From Methanorbis rubei (lineage in GTDB: Archaea; Halobacteriota; Methanomicrobia; Methanomicrobiales; Methanocorpusculaceae), in the NCBI RefSeq assembly GCF_032714495.1, contig NZ_JAWDKB010000003.1:124001-188000 (forward strand): a stretch of 64,000 nt of DNA. Reading direction: 5' to 3'. The position numbers and the translations under genes are program-made. Below the pieces are notes generated by a model that was given only the letters and a program-made list of their open reading frames with translations, ran no database searches and was not told where the DNA came from. Numbering within the stretch: the stretch's first letter is position 1; each line of letters starts with the position of its first letter. Of this stretch, positions 49,907-58,590 are shown piece after piece.

Positions 49907-51054
49907 CCGCAGTTGGTGCAGCGCGATGTGATTCCTATGAGAGGGACGTTGTTGCAGCAGCCGTTGCAAAGGCGGTGGCCGCGGCCTGCGGTCTGCCGAT
50001 AGTTGCAGGAAAAAAAGTTCTCATAAAACCAAATCTTTTGTCTGATGCAGGACCCGACTCTTCGGCAACGACGCATCCTGAGATTGTGTATGCGGTCTGC
50101 AAGATGGTCCTTGATGCAGGAGGAATACCCATCATCGCCGACAGTCCTGGGGCAGGTATTGTCTACACGCCGAGAACTCTGCGAAGAGTTTACGAACGAT
50201 CCGGCATCACGGCCGCAGCAGCAGACCTCGGGATTGAGCCATCGCTGGACACTGAGTTCTCCGAGATTTCCTTTCCGGAAGGAAAGGTGATGAAACGATT
50301 TTCGATCATTCGTGCTGCAACTGAAGCGGATGTGATAATCTCGGTCTGTAAGCTGAAGACCCATATGTTCACCGGATTTTCCGGGGCGGTAAAAAATACG
50401 TTCGGTGTTGTTCCCGGGCATGATAAAGCGGTGTTTCACTCAAGGTTTCCGAAGTCTGATGGTTTTTCTGAGATGCTGGTGGACTTGAACGAACTCATCA
50501 GACCGGATTTTGTGGTGATGGACGCGGTTGTCGGGATGGAAGGAAACGGTCCTATGGGAGGCGAGCCAAAACATTGCGGGTACGTGTTTGCCTCATCTTC
50601 GATCTATGCTCTTGATGTTTCGGCGCAGCGGTTGATTGGTATGGAGCCGGAACGGATTGGAACAACGGCGGCTGCACAAAGACGCGGTCTTTTGGATCTG
50701 AATTCTGTGGAAGAGGTGGGAGATGAAGTCGTGCCAATCACTGACTTCGCCCTGCCGCCCACCTATTTTGTGCCGCAGAAGAATACCTGGTTTCGCAGGA
50801 TGATTTTGTCACGCCTGTTTCAGATGGGCAAAGTCTACGCACCTGCTCCGCATATTGTGAAAGAGAAATGCATCGGCTGCAGACAGTGTGTAAGAATCTG
50901 TCCGAAGAAAGCAGTCGAACTGCGGGAAGGTAAGGCGGTAATAAACTTGCGAAACTGTATTCGCTGCTACTGCTGTCATGAGATGTGCCAGGAAAAAGCA
51001 ATTGATCTGAAGAGAAGTCTCTTGGGCGAAGCCCTACACAAATTCGTGCGGTGA
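49903..51054 (+). CDS. DUF362 domain protein with two [4Fe-4S] ferredoxin motifs
   Basis: The 383-residue protein has an N-terminal DUF362 domain (about 1-290: VLIKPNLLSDAGPDSSATTH, IADSPGAGI, ISVCKLKTHMFTGFSGAVKN). The C-terminal ferredoxin-like part has two CxxCxxCxxxCP-type sets (CIGCRQCVRICP, CIRCYCCHEMCQ). DUF362 proteins act in iron-sulfur or corrinoid-related redox chemistry in many anaerobes, without a defined reaction in most cases. It is coupled to the upstream MFS gene and converges on the DUF1016 gene two bases later. Confidence 0.9.
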   Translation: MTAVGAARCDSYERDVVAAAVAKAVAAACGLPIVAGKKVLIKPNLLSDAGPDSSATTHPEIVYAVCKMVLDAGGIPIIADSPGAGIVYTPRTLRRVYERSGITAAAADLGIEPSLDTEFSEISFPEGKVMKRFSIIRAATEADVIISVCKLKTHMFTGFSGAVKNTFGVVPGHDKAVFHSRFPKSDGFSEMLVDLNELIRPDFVVMDAVVGMEGNGPMGGEPKHCGYVFASSSIYALDVSAQRLIGMEPERIGTTAAAQRRGLLDLNSVEEVGDEVVPITDFALPPTYFVPQKNTWFRRMILSRLFQMGKVYAPAPHIVKEKCIGCRQCVRICPKKAVELREGKAVINLRNCIRCYCCHEMCQEKAIDLKRSLLGEALHKFVR

Positions 51055-51056
51055 GT

Positions 51057-52091
51057 TCACCGCCTCTCGTATCTGACCTCTTCTTCCCGCACGACCCATT
51101 CCGAAAGCAGCTTCGCAAACTCCTCCTCCTTCGGGAGACACAACATATATTTTGATGCAAACACCTGCGATTCTCCTTCGGGCAGCGTGTACTTTACGAC
51201 AGCATCAGATTTGTCTGCACACAAAACGATTCCAATCGGGGAAGTATCTCCCTCATTCATCAGCTCACGCGTGTAGTAGTTCACATACATCTGCATCTGG
51301 CCGAGGTCCTGATGCGTCAGATCGCCAAGTTTCAGATCCACCAAGACAAAACATTTCAGAATATAGTTGTAAAACACCAGATCGATGTAAAAATGCCGGT
51401 CATCAAAAGTGATTCGTTTCTGTCTGGCAACAAATGAAAATCCCCGGCCGAGTTCCAGCAAAAAATCCTGCAGTGAGTCGATCAGTGCCTGTTCGAGATC
51501 TTTTTCATACCATTCTGATCTTCCTTTCAGATCGAGAAACTCCAACACGTACGGATCCTTGATGATTTTCTCGTACTCTGGTTTTGGTTCCGTACGGAAA
51601 ATTTCCTCTGCGACTCCTTCGGCATCTCTGCTTGCAAGCAATCTCTCATAATAGAGTGTTGAGATCTGACGCTCCAGCTGACGCGTACTCCATCCAGCCT
51701 CAGCACATTCATGCAGATAGAACAAACGTGCTTTCTCGCTTGGAACACGCATCAGCAGGCGATAGTGCGTCCAACTCAATTCGGAACGCAGTGCGTTCCG
51801 AATTTGAAACAGTATATAAAACTGCCGCATGAGTCGAAGATTTCTCTCGGAAAATGAATCTCCAAACTCCTCTGTCAGCCGTTTCGCAAGATATGCAATC
51901 AGCGATGCTCCGTATTCGGCCCGGTCGCCCACAGCCAGAAATATTTTTTCGCCAATCTCATGATACGCGAGAACCATCGAAACATTTACCGCTGAGTAGA
52001 CTCTTCGCTGTGCTGAAATCACTGAGCCGCGAACGTCGCGGTAGACAGCATCAGAATCGGGAAAAATATTTTCCGGCACGATCATCTCCAT
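51057..52091 (-). CDS. DUF1016 / YhcG-family PD-(D/E)XK nuclease-like protein
   Basis: The 344-residue protein has the N-terminal DUF1016 domain (about 15-150: NVSMVLAYHEIGEKIF, ERNLRLMRQFYILF) and a C-terminal nuclease-like domain (about 190-330) with RHFYIDLVFYNYILKCFVLV, then DLKLGDLTHQDLGQMQMYVN. This is the PDDEXK arrangement of the YhcG family, which is found with restriction systems and mobile elements. The length is normal. The gene is alone and runs toward the DUF362 gene. Confidence 0.9.
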   Translation of the reverse strand: MEMIVPENIFPDSDAVYRDVRGSVISAQRRVYSAVNVSMVLAYHEIGEKIFLAVGDRAEYGASLIAYLAKRLTEEFGDSFSERNLRLMRQFYILFQIRNALRSELSWTHYRLLMRVPSEKARLFYLHECAEAGWSTRQLERQISTLYYERLLASRDAEGVAEEIFRTEPKPEYEKIIKDPYVLEFLDLKGRSEWYEKDLEQALIDSLQDFLLELGRGFSFVARQKRITFDDRHFYIDLVFYNYILKCFVLVDLKLGDLTHQDLGQMQMYVNYYTRELMNEGDTSPIGIVLCADKSDAVVKYTLPEGESQVFASKYMLCLPKEEEFAKLLSEWVVREEEVRYERR

Positions 52092-52176
52092 TCAAATTGC
52101 GGGTGATAAAAGTAAATGAACCTGAGGGAAGATAAAAAGAACTGAAAAAATAATTATGGAAAAATAAACAAAAAAA

Positions 52177-52884
52177 TTATTTCTTCCCGTACTCCTTCCC
52201 GGCGTACTGGTACTTCTCCGAAGTTCCCCCATGAGTCACAATATACAGCCACTGGTAAATCGATTTCATCGCCCCAAACTCAATATATCTCCGCATCGAA
52301 AACCCGACCTTCAGATTCGTATCAAGTTTCACCTTTCCATACTGTTTCATCCGGCGGGCAATCTCAAAATCATCACCCGCATCAGCCGTAATATACATCC
52401 CGGCCTCCATAAACAGATCCTTCCGGAACGCAGTATTACAGCCGAGCGTCATATAAATAGTTCCCGTCCAGTAACCGAGTCTTGACACAATATTGTATCC
52501 GAGAAGAGACAGCTTATGCTTAATTCCCGGCTCAAGCGGATACACAATACCGTAAATCGTCGACGCATCAGGATATTTTTTGAAATCCGCAAGAACTTTC
52601 TCCAGCCAGTCGCGGGGAAGGAAACAGTCCGCATCAGTTGTCGCAAGAATATCGTACTTCGCAGCCATCGCACCATCATTTCGTGCGCCGCCAACCTTCT
52701 TACTCGTCTGAATAAACACCAGATCCGCGTACTTCTCCGCAATCTCGCGGGTCTTATCCTTCGAATTACCGTCCACCACGATGATCTCGTATTGATCTCG
52801 CGGAAGCGTCTGATCACACAGACTCTGAAGGCATGCCTCCACGCCCTCCTCCTCATTAAACGTTGGAACTATAACAGAAATCAT
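52177..52884 (-). CDS. Glycosyltransferase family 2
   Basis: The 235-residue protein has the GT-A fold pattern: ISVIVPTFNEEEGVEACLQS, IIVVDGNSKDKTREIAE and ATTDADCFLPRDW (metal-binding DAD), then a C-terminal part with GCNTAFRKDLFMEAG and RRMKQYGKVKL. It probably adds a sugar to a lipid or glycan carrier at the cytoplasmic face. It is last of three genes transcribed leftward with four-base overlaps: FAD enzyme, GT4, GT2. Confidence 0.92.
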   Translation of the reverse strand: MISVIVPTFNEEEGVEACLQSLCDQTLPRDQYEIIVVDGNSKDKTREIAEKYADLVFIQTSKKVGGARNDGAMAAKYDILATTDADCFLPRDWLEKVLADFKKYPDASTIYGIVYPLEPGIKHKLSLLGYNIVSRLGYWTGTIYMTLGCNTAFRKDLFMEAGMYITADAGDDFEIARRMKQYGKVKLDTNLKVGFSMRRYIEFGAMKSIYQWLYIVTHGGTSEKYQYAGKEYGKK

Positions 52885-53855
52885 GCCAAAAGCCTCTCAT
52901 ACAAATCCACATGCATCTTTGCAATGCGATGAATATCAAACTGCTCAACCGATGCCCGCGACGTTGTTGCCGACCGTCGCCAGAGTTCCTCATCTCTGAT
53001 GAGGAACTCAGCCTCCTCATTGTTCGAGAAAAATCCGCAGATGCCGGAGAACACCTCGCGGAACTCTGGCAGATCGCGGGAGATAACCGGGAGACCGCTT
53101 GCAAGGCCCTCCAGAGCAACGATCGACATAATCTCGCCGTACGAAGGCATGAACAGCAGGTCAGCTCCACAATAGACCGCCGTAATATCAGGAACAAAAC
53201 CGGTGAAGATAACATTCGAGCCGGCCTTCGCCTTTCGTTCCTCAATCATCTTGCGGTCGCTCGACAGCAACCCGTACGGATAACCGCCAACCCACACAAA
53301 CGTGTACTCAGGCATCGTGTCGGCGATGGTCAGAAAATCATAGATTCCTTTTCGAGGAGTCTGCTGGGCAACAGTCAGAACAACCGGCCGGTCATCCGAA
53401 ATTCCGAGGAACTCACGGAACTCACGGCGTTTCTGATCTGACGGAGCGAAACTGGTCAGGTCAACGCCGTTTGGGATCATCGTTATCGGCATATCGGGAA
53501 GCATGTCCTGAACCTCGCGGGTACTCGGCGGCGTAATCGTTACGATGTGGTCGAACTTCCGATAGATCGGCGGGTAAAGGCGATTGATGTAGGAAGCTCC
53601 GGCAACGTTGCCGGTATTCAGACGAGGCGTTGAGTGGGCGGTCAGAATACTGATGCCTTTGTTACGCATCCGGTTGAGATGAACGCCTGGCCCGAACGAG
53701 TGGTAGTGCGTGACATCCATCGAAGGACTGGAACTATTATAGTAGGCCTCAACTCCCGGAACTGCAGCGATGCCTTGGTAAAGCATGCGGGCGAGGGTGG
53801 AACAGCCGATGTACTTGAACACCCAGTAGTCTTCAACGTAGATGTTGACCTTCAT
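52881..53855 (-). CDS. Glycosyltransferase family 4 (GT-B)
   Basis: The 324-residue protein starts KVNIYVEDYWVFKYIGCSTL, has an acceptor-side domain with ILTAHSTPRLNTGNVAGASY, and a C-terminal nucleotide-sugar domain with VVLTVAQQTPRKGIYDFLTI and PSYGEIMSIVALEGLASGLP. The latter is the usual E-x7-E motif of GT4. Overlaps of four bases couple it to both neighbours. It likely works with the GT2 and FAD genes in glycan or glycolipid synthesis. Confidence 0.92.
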   Translation of the reverse strand: MKVNIYVEDYWVFKYIGCSTLARMLYQGIAAVPGVEAYYNSSSPSMDVTHYHSFGPGVHLNRMRNKGISILTAHSTPRLNTGNVAGASYINRLYPPIYRKFDHIVTITPPSTREVQDMLPDMPITMIPNGVDLTSFAPSDQKRREFREFLGISDDRPVVLTVAQQTPRKGIYDFLTIADTMPEYTFVWVGGYPYGLLSSDRKMIEERKAKAGSNVIFTGFVPDITAVYCGADLLFMPSYGEIMSIVALEGLASGLPVISRDLPEFREVFSGICGFFSNNEEAEFLIRDEELWRRSATTSRASVEQFDIHRIAKMHVDLYERLLA

Positions 53856-55165
53856 TGCCGTTTCACGAAGTCCAGGACGCTGCGGATGCAGCCGTCCATA
53901 TTCAGATATTCAAACTGGGAGAACCTGCCGACGAGATCAACTCCGGCAGTTCCTTCCAGATAATTTCGAACGATTTTGATATTTTGCAGATAGTCGAGGT
54001 CGTAGACAACGTAGGCGAACTTGAAGTGATCAACTGCGGCGTGAACGACATCGGCTTTGTTTGGAACGATGCCCATTCGAACGAGACCGTCAACCGTGTG
54101 GGAGACGAGCTCTGCATCCGTCATCTTTGAAATGTCGTCACCTTCGTTGTAGGTGATCTCTGCCAAAACTGCGGCACAGCCTTCAGGAGCCACGTGATGC
54201 GAGAAGTTGGAAGGGAAGGAGAGGCGGTTGAACATTCCCCATTCATCTTCGGGGACGTACATCCATGAGATGTCTGGGGCAGTTCCTTTGAATCCTACGC
54301 TGATGCAGGCGATGGAGTTGTAGCGGAGAGCATCACAGGCTGTGCGGACATTGTCCGGAACGCCTTCAAGCATCGGAAGAAGAATCTGTAAAGGAACAGT
54401 GGAGATGAACCGGTCTGCAGTGATGGTCTGTTTGCCGTTGCTAATCTCCCAGCCGTTCGCAGTCTTTTTGACGGTTGTTGCTTCAAAGTTGGTGATGATA
54501 TTGTTTTTGATTGGAGCAGCAATTGCGGTGACCAGGGATTCAATGCCGCCGTCTATTGGGTAGGAGAATACCGCCTGATGAGTGTATCCTTCGGTTTCGA
54601 TGCCGATCGCGGATTTGATGATGTCGTCAACCGGCGGGCGGGGAACTCTGCCGTCCATCCAGTGTTTGGACATTTTTTCGGTCGGGTAGTTCCAGATCTT
54701 TTCATTGTAGGGAACAAGGTAACACTCGGCGATTCCTTTGCCGAAGTTTGCATAGATCCAGTCGCGGAAGTTTTCCGGGACCGGGATTTCTCCCTTCTCA
54801 TTCGCGATGAGATTTTTGATGTACTCGCTGATGCAGAAGTAGAGGTCTTCTTTGGGCAGGTCGGCAAGGCCGTTTTCAAACGGGTATTTGATGTACTGGT
54901 GTTTGTAATAGATTTTGGTATTTCGGTTGCGGGTGTCCCGGTTGTCTTCGAGGACATCCTGCATGAATCCAAGGACTTCGGTGTCCTTGGAGAATATGAT
55001 ATGTGATCCGCCGGAATCAAAGGTAAATCCGTTGCGTGTTTCTGATTGGCAGAGTCCGCCAATCTTTGTTTCTTTTTCAAGAACGGTTACGTCATCGCCG
55101 CGTTCCGCAAGGAGACGGGCGAGGGTGACACCGGTTAAGCCTCCGCCGAGAATTGCCCACTTCAC
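53852..55165 (-). CDS. FAD-dependent amine-oxidase-like / UDP-galactopyranose mutase-like protein
   Basis: The 437-residue protein begins MKWAILGGGLTGVTLARLLA (dinucleotide-binding GxGxxG-type) followed by TVLEKETKIGGLCQSETRNG, and has SGGSHIIFSK, then a C-terminal YLNMDGCIRSVLDFVKRQ. The fold is that of protoporphyrinogen oxidase-like flavoenzymes, which also includes sugar mutases in polysaccharide operons. A sugar-modifying role is supported by the two glycosyltransferases translated downstream. The precise reaction is unknown. Confidence 0.85.
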   Translation of the reverse strand: MKWAILGGGLTGVTLARLLAERGDDVTVLEKETKIGGLCQSETRNGFTFDSGGSHIIFSKDTEVLGFMQDVLEDNRDTRNRNTKIYYKHQYIKYPFENGLADLPKEDLYFCISEYIKNLIANEKGEIPVPENFRDWIYANFGKGIAECYLVPYNEKIWNYPTEKMSKHWMDGRVPRPPVDDIIKSAIGIETEGYTHQAVFSYPIDGGIESLVTAIAAPIKNNIITNFEATTVKKTANGWEISNGKQTITADRFISTVPLQILLPMLEGVPDNVRTACDALRYNSIACISVGFKGTAPDISWMYVPEDEWGMFNRLSFPSNFSHHVAPEGCAAVLAEITYNEGDDISKMTDAELVSHTVDGLVRMGIVPNKADVVHAAVDHFKFAYVVYDLDYLQNIKIVRNYLEGTAGVDLVGRFSQFEYLNMDGCIRSVLDFVKRQ

Positions 55166-55222
55166 GGTACTATAATGTGTGTTATAGGATTATACTCTTT
55201 ATGATGATTTGTGTGCCGCGCC

Positions 55223-55627
55223 TCACAGAACAGCTGAAAGTTCATCCAGCATCCACTGACGAAGTTCGTCTCGTGTTCTGCGGTAGTCGGAGAGTTCATC
55301 TTCACCAATCCATGGTTCGGGAGATCGGATCGGATGAAAAAGTAATTTTTTTGTTTTGGGAAAATGATCTCTTGCTCCCCATGCATTTTCGCAGAGGACG
55401 ATGATTACGTCATACGTTTGGTCCGGCAGTTCGGTGAGATGTTTTGCCTGCATGTTCGAACAGTCACAGCCTGATTCTTCGAGACACCGGACGACATAAG
55501 GAGAGATGTTTCCTCTGGCAACTCCTGCCGAATTGATGTTCCAGTCAGGATGAAGTTGTCTGCATACGCCTTCAGCGATCTGGGAGCGGACAGAGTTGTA
55601 GGTGCAGAGGAAGAGGATAGAAGGCAT
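55223..55627 (-). CDS. Low-molecular-weight phosphatase / arsenate reductase family
   Basis: I start at the ATG at 55625-55627 (MPSILFLCTYNSVRSQIAEG), since an earlier TTG would add eight residues with no support. The 134-residue protein has the P-loop CTYNSVRS (C-x5-R, phosphate or arsenate binding), and CLEESGCDCSNMQAKHLTEL with VIIVLCENA, where thioredoxin-coupled ArsC enzymes have two further cysteines. The pattern fits thioredoxin-dependent ArsC, but a phosphotyrosine phosphatase is an alternative. No arsenite pump is nearby. Confidence 0.82.
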   Translation of the reverse strand: MPSILFLCTYNSVRSQIAEGVCRQLHPDWNINSAGVARGNISPYVVRCLEESGCDCSNMQAKHLTELPDQTYDVIIVLCENAWGARDHFPKTKKLLFHPIRSPEPWIGEDELSDYRRTRDELRQWMLDELSAVL

Positions 55628-55716
55628 TGAAGAAGTATGTACTGCGGTCAATGATGAAATTGTTTACTGGCAAAAGGCGTGAAAGATCTCAGGTTTGAAG
55701 CCATGCAGTCAGAAAA

Positions 55717-55724
55717 TATATACC
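55717..55724 (+). promoter_or_regulatory. TATA box of the PEGA-domain gene
   Basis: The sequence aaaatatatacc lies about 50 bases before the ATG at 55773, predicting a leader of about 25-30 bases. It excludes the in-frame upstream ATG at 55695. Confidence 0.6.
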
Positions 55725-55772
55725 CTCTCGAATGAAACAGAAAAACATATTCTAAAAAATTGTGTGACTGGC

Positions 55773-56705
55773 ATGAAATATACAAAAATCCTCTTCGTTC
55801 TCCTTGCAGCAGTTCTCTTTGCCGCATGTCTTTGCGCGCCGGCAGCTGCCTGGCATACCAATACCGATGCAAAAGTATCTCCCACAGGTGTTCTGATGCC
55901 GGGAGATACTGTGACTACCGAAGTTTCCCTCACCTTTTTGCGGGGAAACCCTACGGATCACAGCCTGTATCTGACCACCGACCTCTCTAACGCCCAGTGG
56001 AAATGTGAAATATTCCATGCAGGAGGAACACCTCTTACCACACTCGCGCACTCCGGGAAATACTACTCGATAAACGGATTCAGCTTGTCCTATAGGTCAC
56101 ATGAAATCATTACGACCATCACGCTGACCGGAACAGTTCCCCAAAGCACGATCGGCAGTGAACTCGTCCTCCTCAGTGCCGAAGAAAGTACTGCCAACGA
56201 CATTGTCATCTCTTCGTATGAAAAGAAGGCGGTGATCGGATCATCAGCAGCTACGGCAACACCGACAGCGACCGCCACAGCAACTACAACCACAACGGCA
56301 ACCGCTACCCAGACTACAACCGCAACGACCACAGCGACGCCAGTTGCGACCGCAACACCAAAACCAACTCCGTCAACTGCGACAGTTATCATCTCCTCAA
56401 ACCCGTCAGGCTCTGACATATTCATCGACAACAACTACAAAGGATTCACGCCGACCACACAGACAGATGTCAGCCCCGGAATGCACACGATTCTTCTGAA
56501 GAAGGACGGCTATCTGGATGATACTCAGACGATGAGATTTGATGCAGGCGTCACGTACGACATGAGCTTCACTCTCGCGCCCGAACCAAAAGCATCCGAG
56601 GTGGTGATCGATCTCGTCAAAGAGTATCCGACCGCTTCGCTTGTCGTGGTGCTGATCTTTGTAGTCGGTGTTTTCATTCTGATGCTGCTTGTTAGAAGAC
56701 GATGA
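55773..56705 (+). CDS. Surface-anchored PEGA-domain protein
   Basis: Started at the ATG at 55773 (MKYTKILFVLLAAVLFAACL), the protein has 310 residues: a signal peptide, an exported N-terminal domain (about 30-160) with AWHTNTDAKVSPTGVLMPGD, and a Thr/Ala/Pro-rich linker (about 165-205, many TATAT units). A PEGA domain follows (about 208-275: VIISSNPSGSDIFIDNNYKG, GMHTILLKKDGYLD), then a C-terminal helix (about 285-306) with a basic RRR end. This is a typical methanogen cell-surface protein held in the membrane by its C-terminus. The Thr-rich linker is probably glycosylated (inference). Confidence 0.88.
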   Translation: MKYTKILFVLLAAVLFAACLCAPAAAWHTNTDAKVSPTGVLMPGDTVTTEVSLTFLRGNPTDHSLYLTTDLSNAQWKCEIFHAGGTPLTTLAHSGKYYSINGFSLSYRSHEIITTITLTGTVPQSTIGSELVLLSAEESTANDIVISSYEKKAVIGSSAATATPTATATATTTTTATATQTTTATTTATPVATATPKPTPSTATVIISSNPSGSDIFIDNNYKGFTPTTQTDVSPGMHTILLKKDGYLDDTQTMRFDAGVTYDMSFTLAPEPKASEVVIDLVKEYPTASLVVVLIFVVGVFILMLLVRRR

Positions 56706-56784
56706 ACTTTTTTTTTATTTTTTTTTGATTCAGAAAAAAAATGTTCTGATGAAATTTATTTTTTCGTAGGAATTACGCGGTGTG

Positions 56785-56970
56785 ATTTCTGAAACGCGAA
56801 TAACGCGAATAAAAAAATCGCCAATGGCGATTTTTAAAAAACTACCAAAATTATTTATTTGAACATATCTATCCATTTAGAAATGTATAGGATTTTTTTA
56901 TTTGTGCTATTCGTGTTATTCCGCGAAGCTGCAAAGCAGGCCGAAGGCATGTGATTCGCGTTTCGAAATA
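56785..56970. repeat. Long intergenic inverted repeat, copy 4
   Basis: The left part (56785-56820, TTTCTGAAACGCGAATAACG) pairs with the right part (56891-56970, TTATTTGTGCTATTCGTGTT...GATTCGCGTTTCGAAAT) with gaps. A perfect small hairpin (AATCGCCAATGGCGATT, 56816-56832) lies inside. The gap (56706-57076) is between the convergent ends of the PEGA gene and the hydrogenase operon. The element is more eroded than copies 1-3 but built on the same plan. The rest of the gap is AT-rich. Confidence 0.65.
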
Positions 56971-57076
56971 TTCGCCATCGCGCAACTCCAACTCAAGAAA
57001 AAAAAATCATTTCATGACAGTGAATTCAACTGCCTCGAATTCGAGGCAATAAAAAAATAAAAAAAAGAGTTCCTCC

Positions 57077-57586
57077 TTACTCCACAATCTGACTCTCGGC
57101 GAACCGGTCCTCAGTTGCGAGCAGGAACTCATTACTCATGGACAACGCATCCTTCGAACAGATATCAATGCACTGTCCGCAGAAGATACAGCTGGCAACA
57201 TAAATCCGAATGCGTTTTTCCGTCTTCGTCTTCTCGGAAACATTGCCTTCAGCGTCAGTCACCGAAATTTTCACCGGCGGATAAACTACCTGCTCAATCG
57301 CGTGAGCAGGACAGACCTTCAAACATAATCCGCATCCATTGCAGGCTGCTCTATCATAGACAATTTTTCCGCGGAATGCTTTCGGCTCTGCAACCGGTGG
57401 AGTGATTGTTGCTTTCCCGTTTGCAACATCTCCCAAGAATCCGGTGATGGATTTCGGCAGGCGAACGGCAGGGAACAGATTCGTCACCGGTTTTTTCACG
57501 GACTGCACAAGGATCTCCTTGAACATTGGAAGTGACCCGCGACGCGGGGAACGAACCAAATCTTTGGTTTGCGACTGCTTTACCAT
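57077..57586 (-). CDS. mbhN: Membrane-bound hydrogenase subunit N (NuoI-like, two [4Fe-4S])
   Basis: The 169-residue protein carries two cluster motifs, CNGCGLCLKVCP (about 79-90) and CIFCGQCIDICS (about 134-145), that pass electrons between the ferredoxin side and the small subunit. It is the last gene of the operon and is homologous to NuoI of complex I. It follows subunit M with two bases between stop and start. The operon as a whole couples ferredoxin oxidation to H2 production and ion pumping. Confidence 0.9.
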   Translation of the reverse strand: MVKQSQTKDLVRSPRRGSLPMFKEILVQSVKKPVTNLFPAVRLPKSITGFLGDVANGKATITPPVAEPKAFRGKIVYDRAACNGCGLCLKVCPAHAIEQVVYPPVKISVTDAEGNVSEKTKTEKRIRIYVASCIFCGQCIDICSKDALSMSNEFLLATEDRFAESQIVE

Positions 57587-57588
57587 TC

Positions 57589-58590
57589 TCAGATCACCCC
57601 AAGCAGATACGCATCAGCCATCATCAGAATAATCGCAACAGCACCAAGACCGCCCAGCACCAGCCAGTAAAGTCCCATCACCTGCGTAATTCTGAAACGT
57701 GCCATCATCGTCCGGACGACTGTGACTGAAACAACCGCGACGAAGATAACTTTCAGAACAAAGAAGATAAGATCCACAACGCCTGCCGCAGCTCCGGTAA
57801 GACCAAGGAACGGTGAAAGATTCCAGGGCAGCAGGAGAATAATGCCAAACGCCGCCATCGCAACAGTCTTCACTGCCTGAGAAAGCGTGAAGAGACCAAG
57901 GTTCTTACCAGAGTACTCAACAAGAATACCGCCGGCAAGCTCGGTCTCAGCTTCGGGCGAGTCGAACGGAATCTTCGACAGCTCTCCGGGCGTAACCCAG
58001 GCGAGCATCACGAGAAGCAGCAGGAGGGCAACAATGCCCAGAGGTCCCACAACATCCCATGCCGAAGTCTGCATCAGGGTCAGCATCGAGAACGGATCCG
58101 CAACACCTGCGGCCATCAGCCGCCAGGCAATCGCAATCACTGCTGCTGCAAGCGGCAGTTCATACGCAATCATCGAAACCATCTCACGCTGGGCACCAAC
58201 CGTCGCATACGGAGAACCGGATGCAAAACCGCCGATAACCAGAGCAAGTGAAGGGATGATCAGCAGATAGAGCACGAGGATAACATCGCCGAGCTCGCCG
58301 AGAATCGGGGCAAAGCTGCCGAACGGCAGATACATCAGAATCGCAATCGCTGATGCGAGGGCAATGATCGGCATGGCATTGAACAGCCAGGGGATCGCAT
58401 TCGCCGGAACGATGTTCTGCTTCGCAAACAGTTTGCGAACATCGGTAAACGGCTGAAGAAGCGGTGGGCCGATACGTGCCTGCATGCGGGCAACAATTCT
58501 CCGGTCAACTCCTGAAAGGATCAGACCAAACACAATTGCAAGGATCGCAAGAACGATGGTTCCGCCAACCGCTGCAAGAATTATATTCAT
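57589..58590 (-). CDS. mbhM: Membrane-bound hydrogenase subunit M (NuoH-like)
   Basis: The 333-residue protein has about eight transmembrane helices and the NuoH-type loops RRIVARMQARIGPPLLQPFT (about 31-50) and KIPFDSPEAETELAGGILVE (conserved acidic loop that faces the hydrogenase module). It anchors the hydrogenase large subunit to the membrane. It overlaps subunit L by four bases (ATGA). Confidence 0.95.
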   Translation of the reverse strand: MNIILAAVGGTIVLAILAIVFGLILSGVDRRIVARMQARIGPPLLQPFTDVRKLFAKQNIVPANAIPWLFNAMPIIALASAIAILMYLPFGSFAPILGELGDVILVLYLLIIPSLALVIGGFASGSPYATVGAQREMVSMIAYELPLAAAVIAIAWRLMAAGVADPFSMLTLMQTSAWDVVGPLGIVALLLLLVMLAWVTPGELSKIPFDSPEAETELAGGILVEYSGKNLGLFTLSQAVKTVAMAAFGIILLLPWNLSPFLGLTGAAAGVVDLIFFVLKVIFVAVVSVTVVRTMMARFRITQVMGLYWLVLGGLGAVAIILMMADAYLLGVI

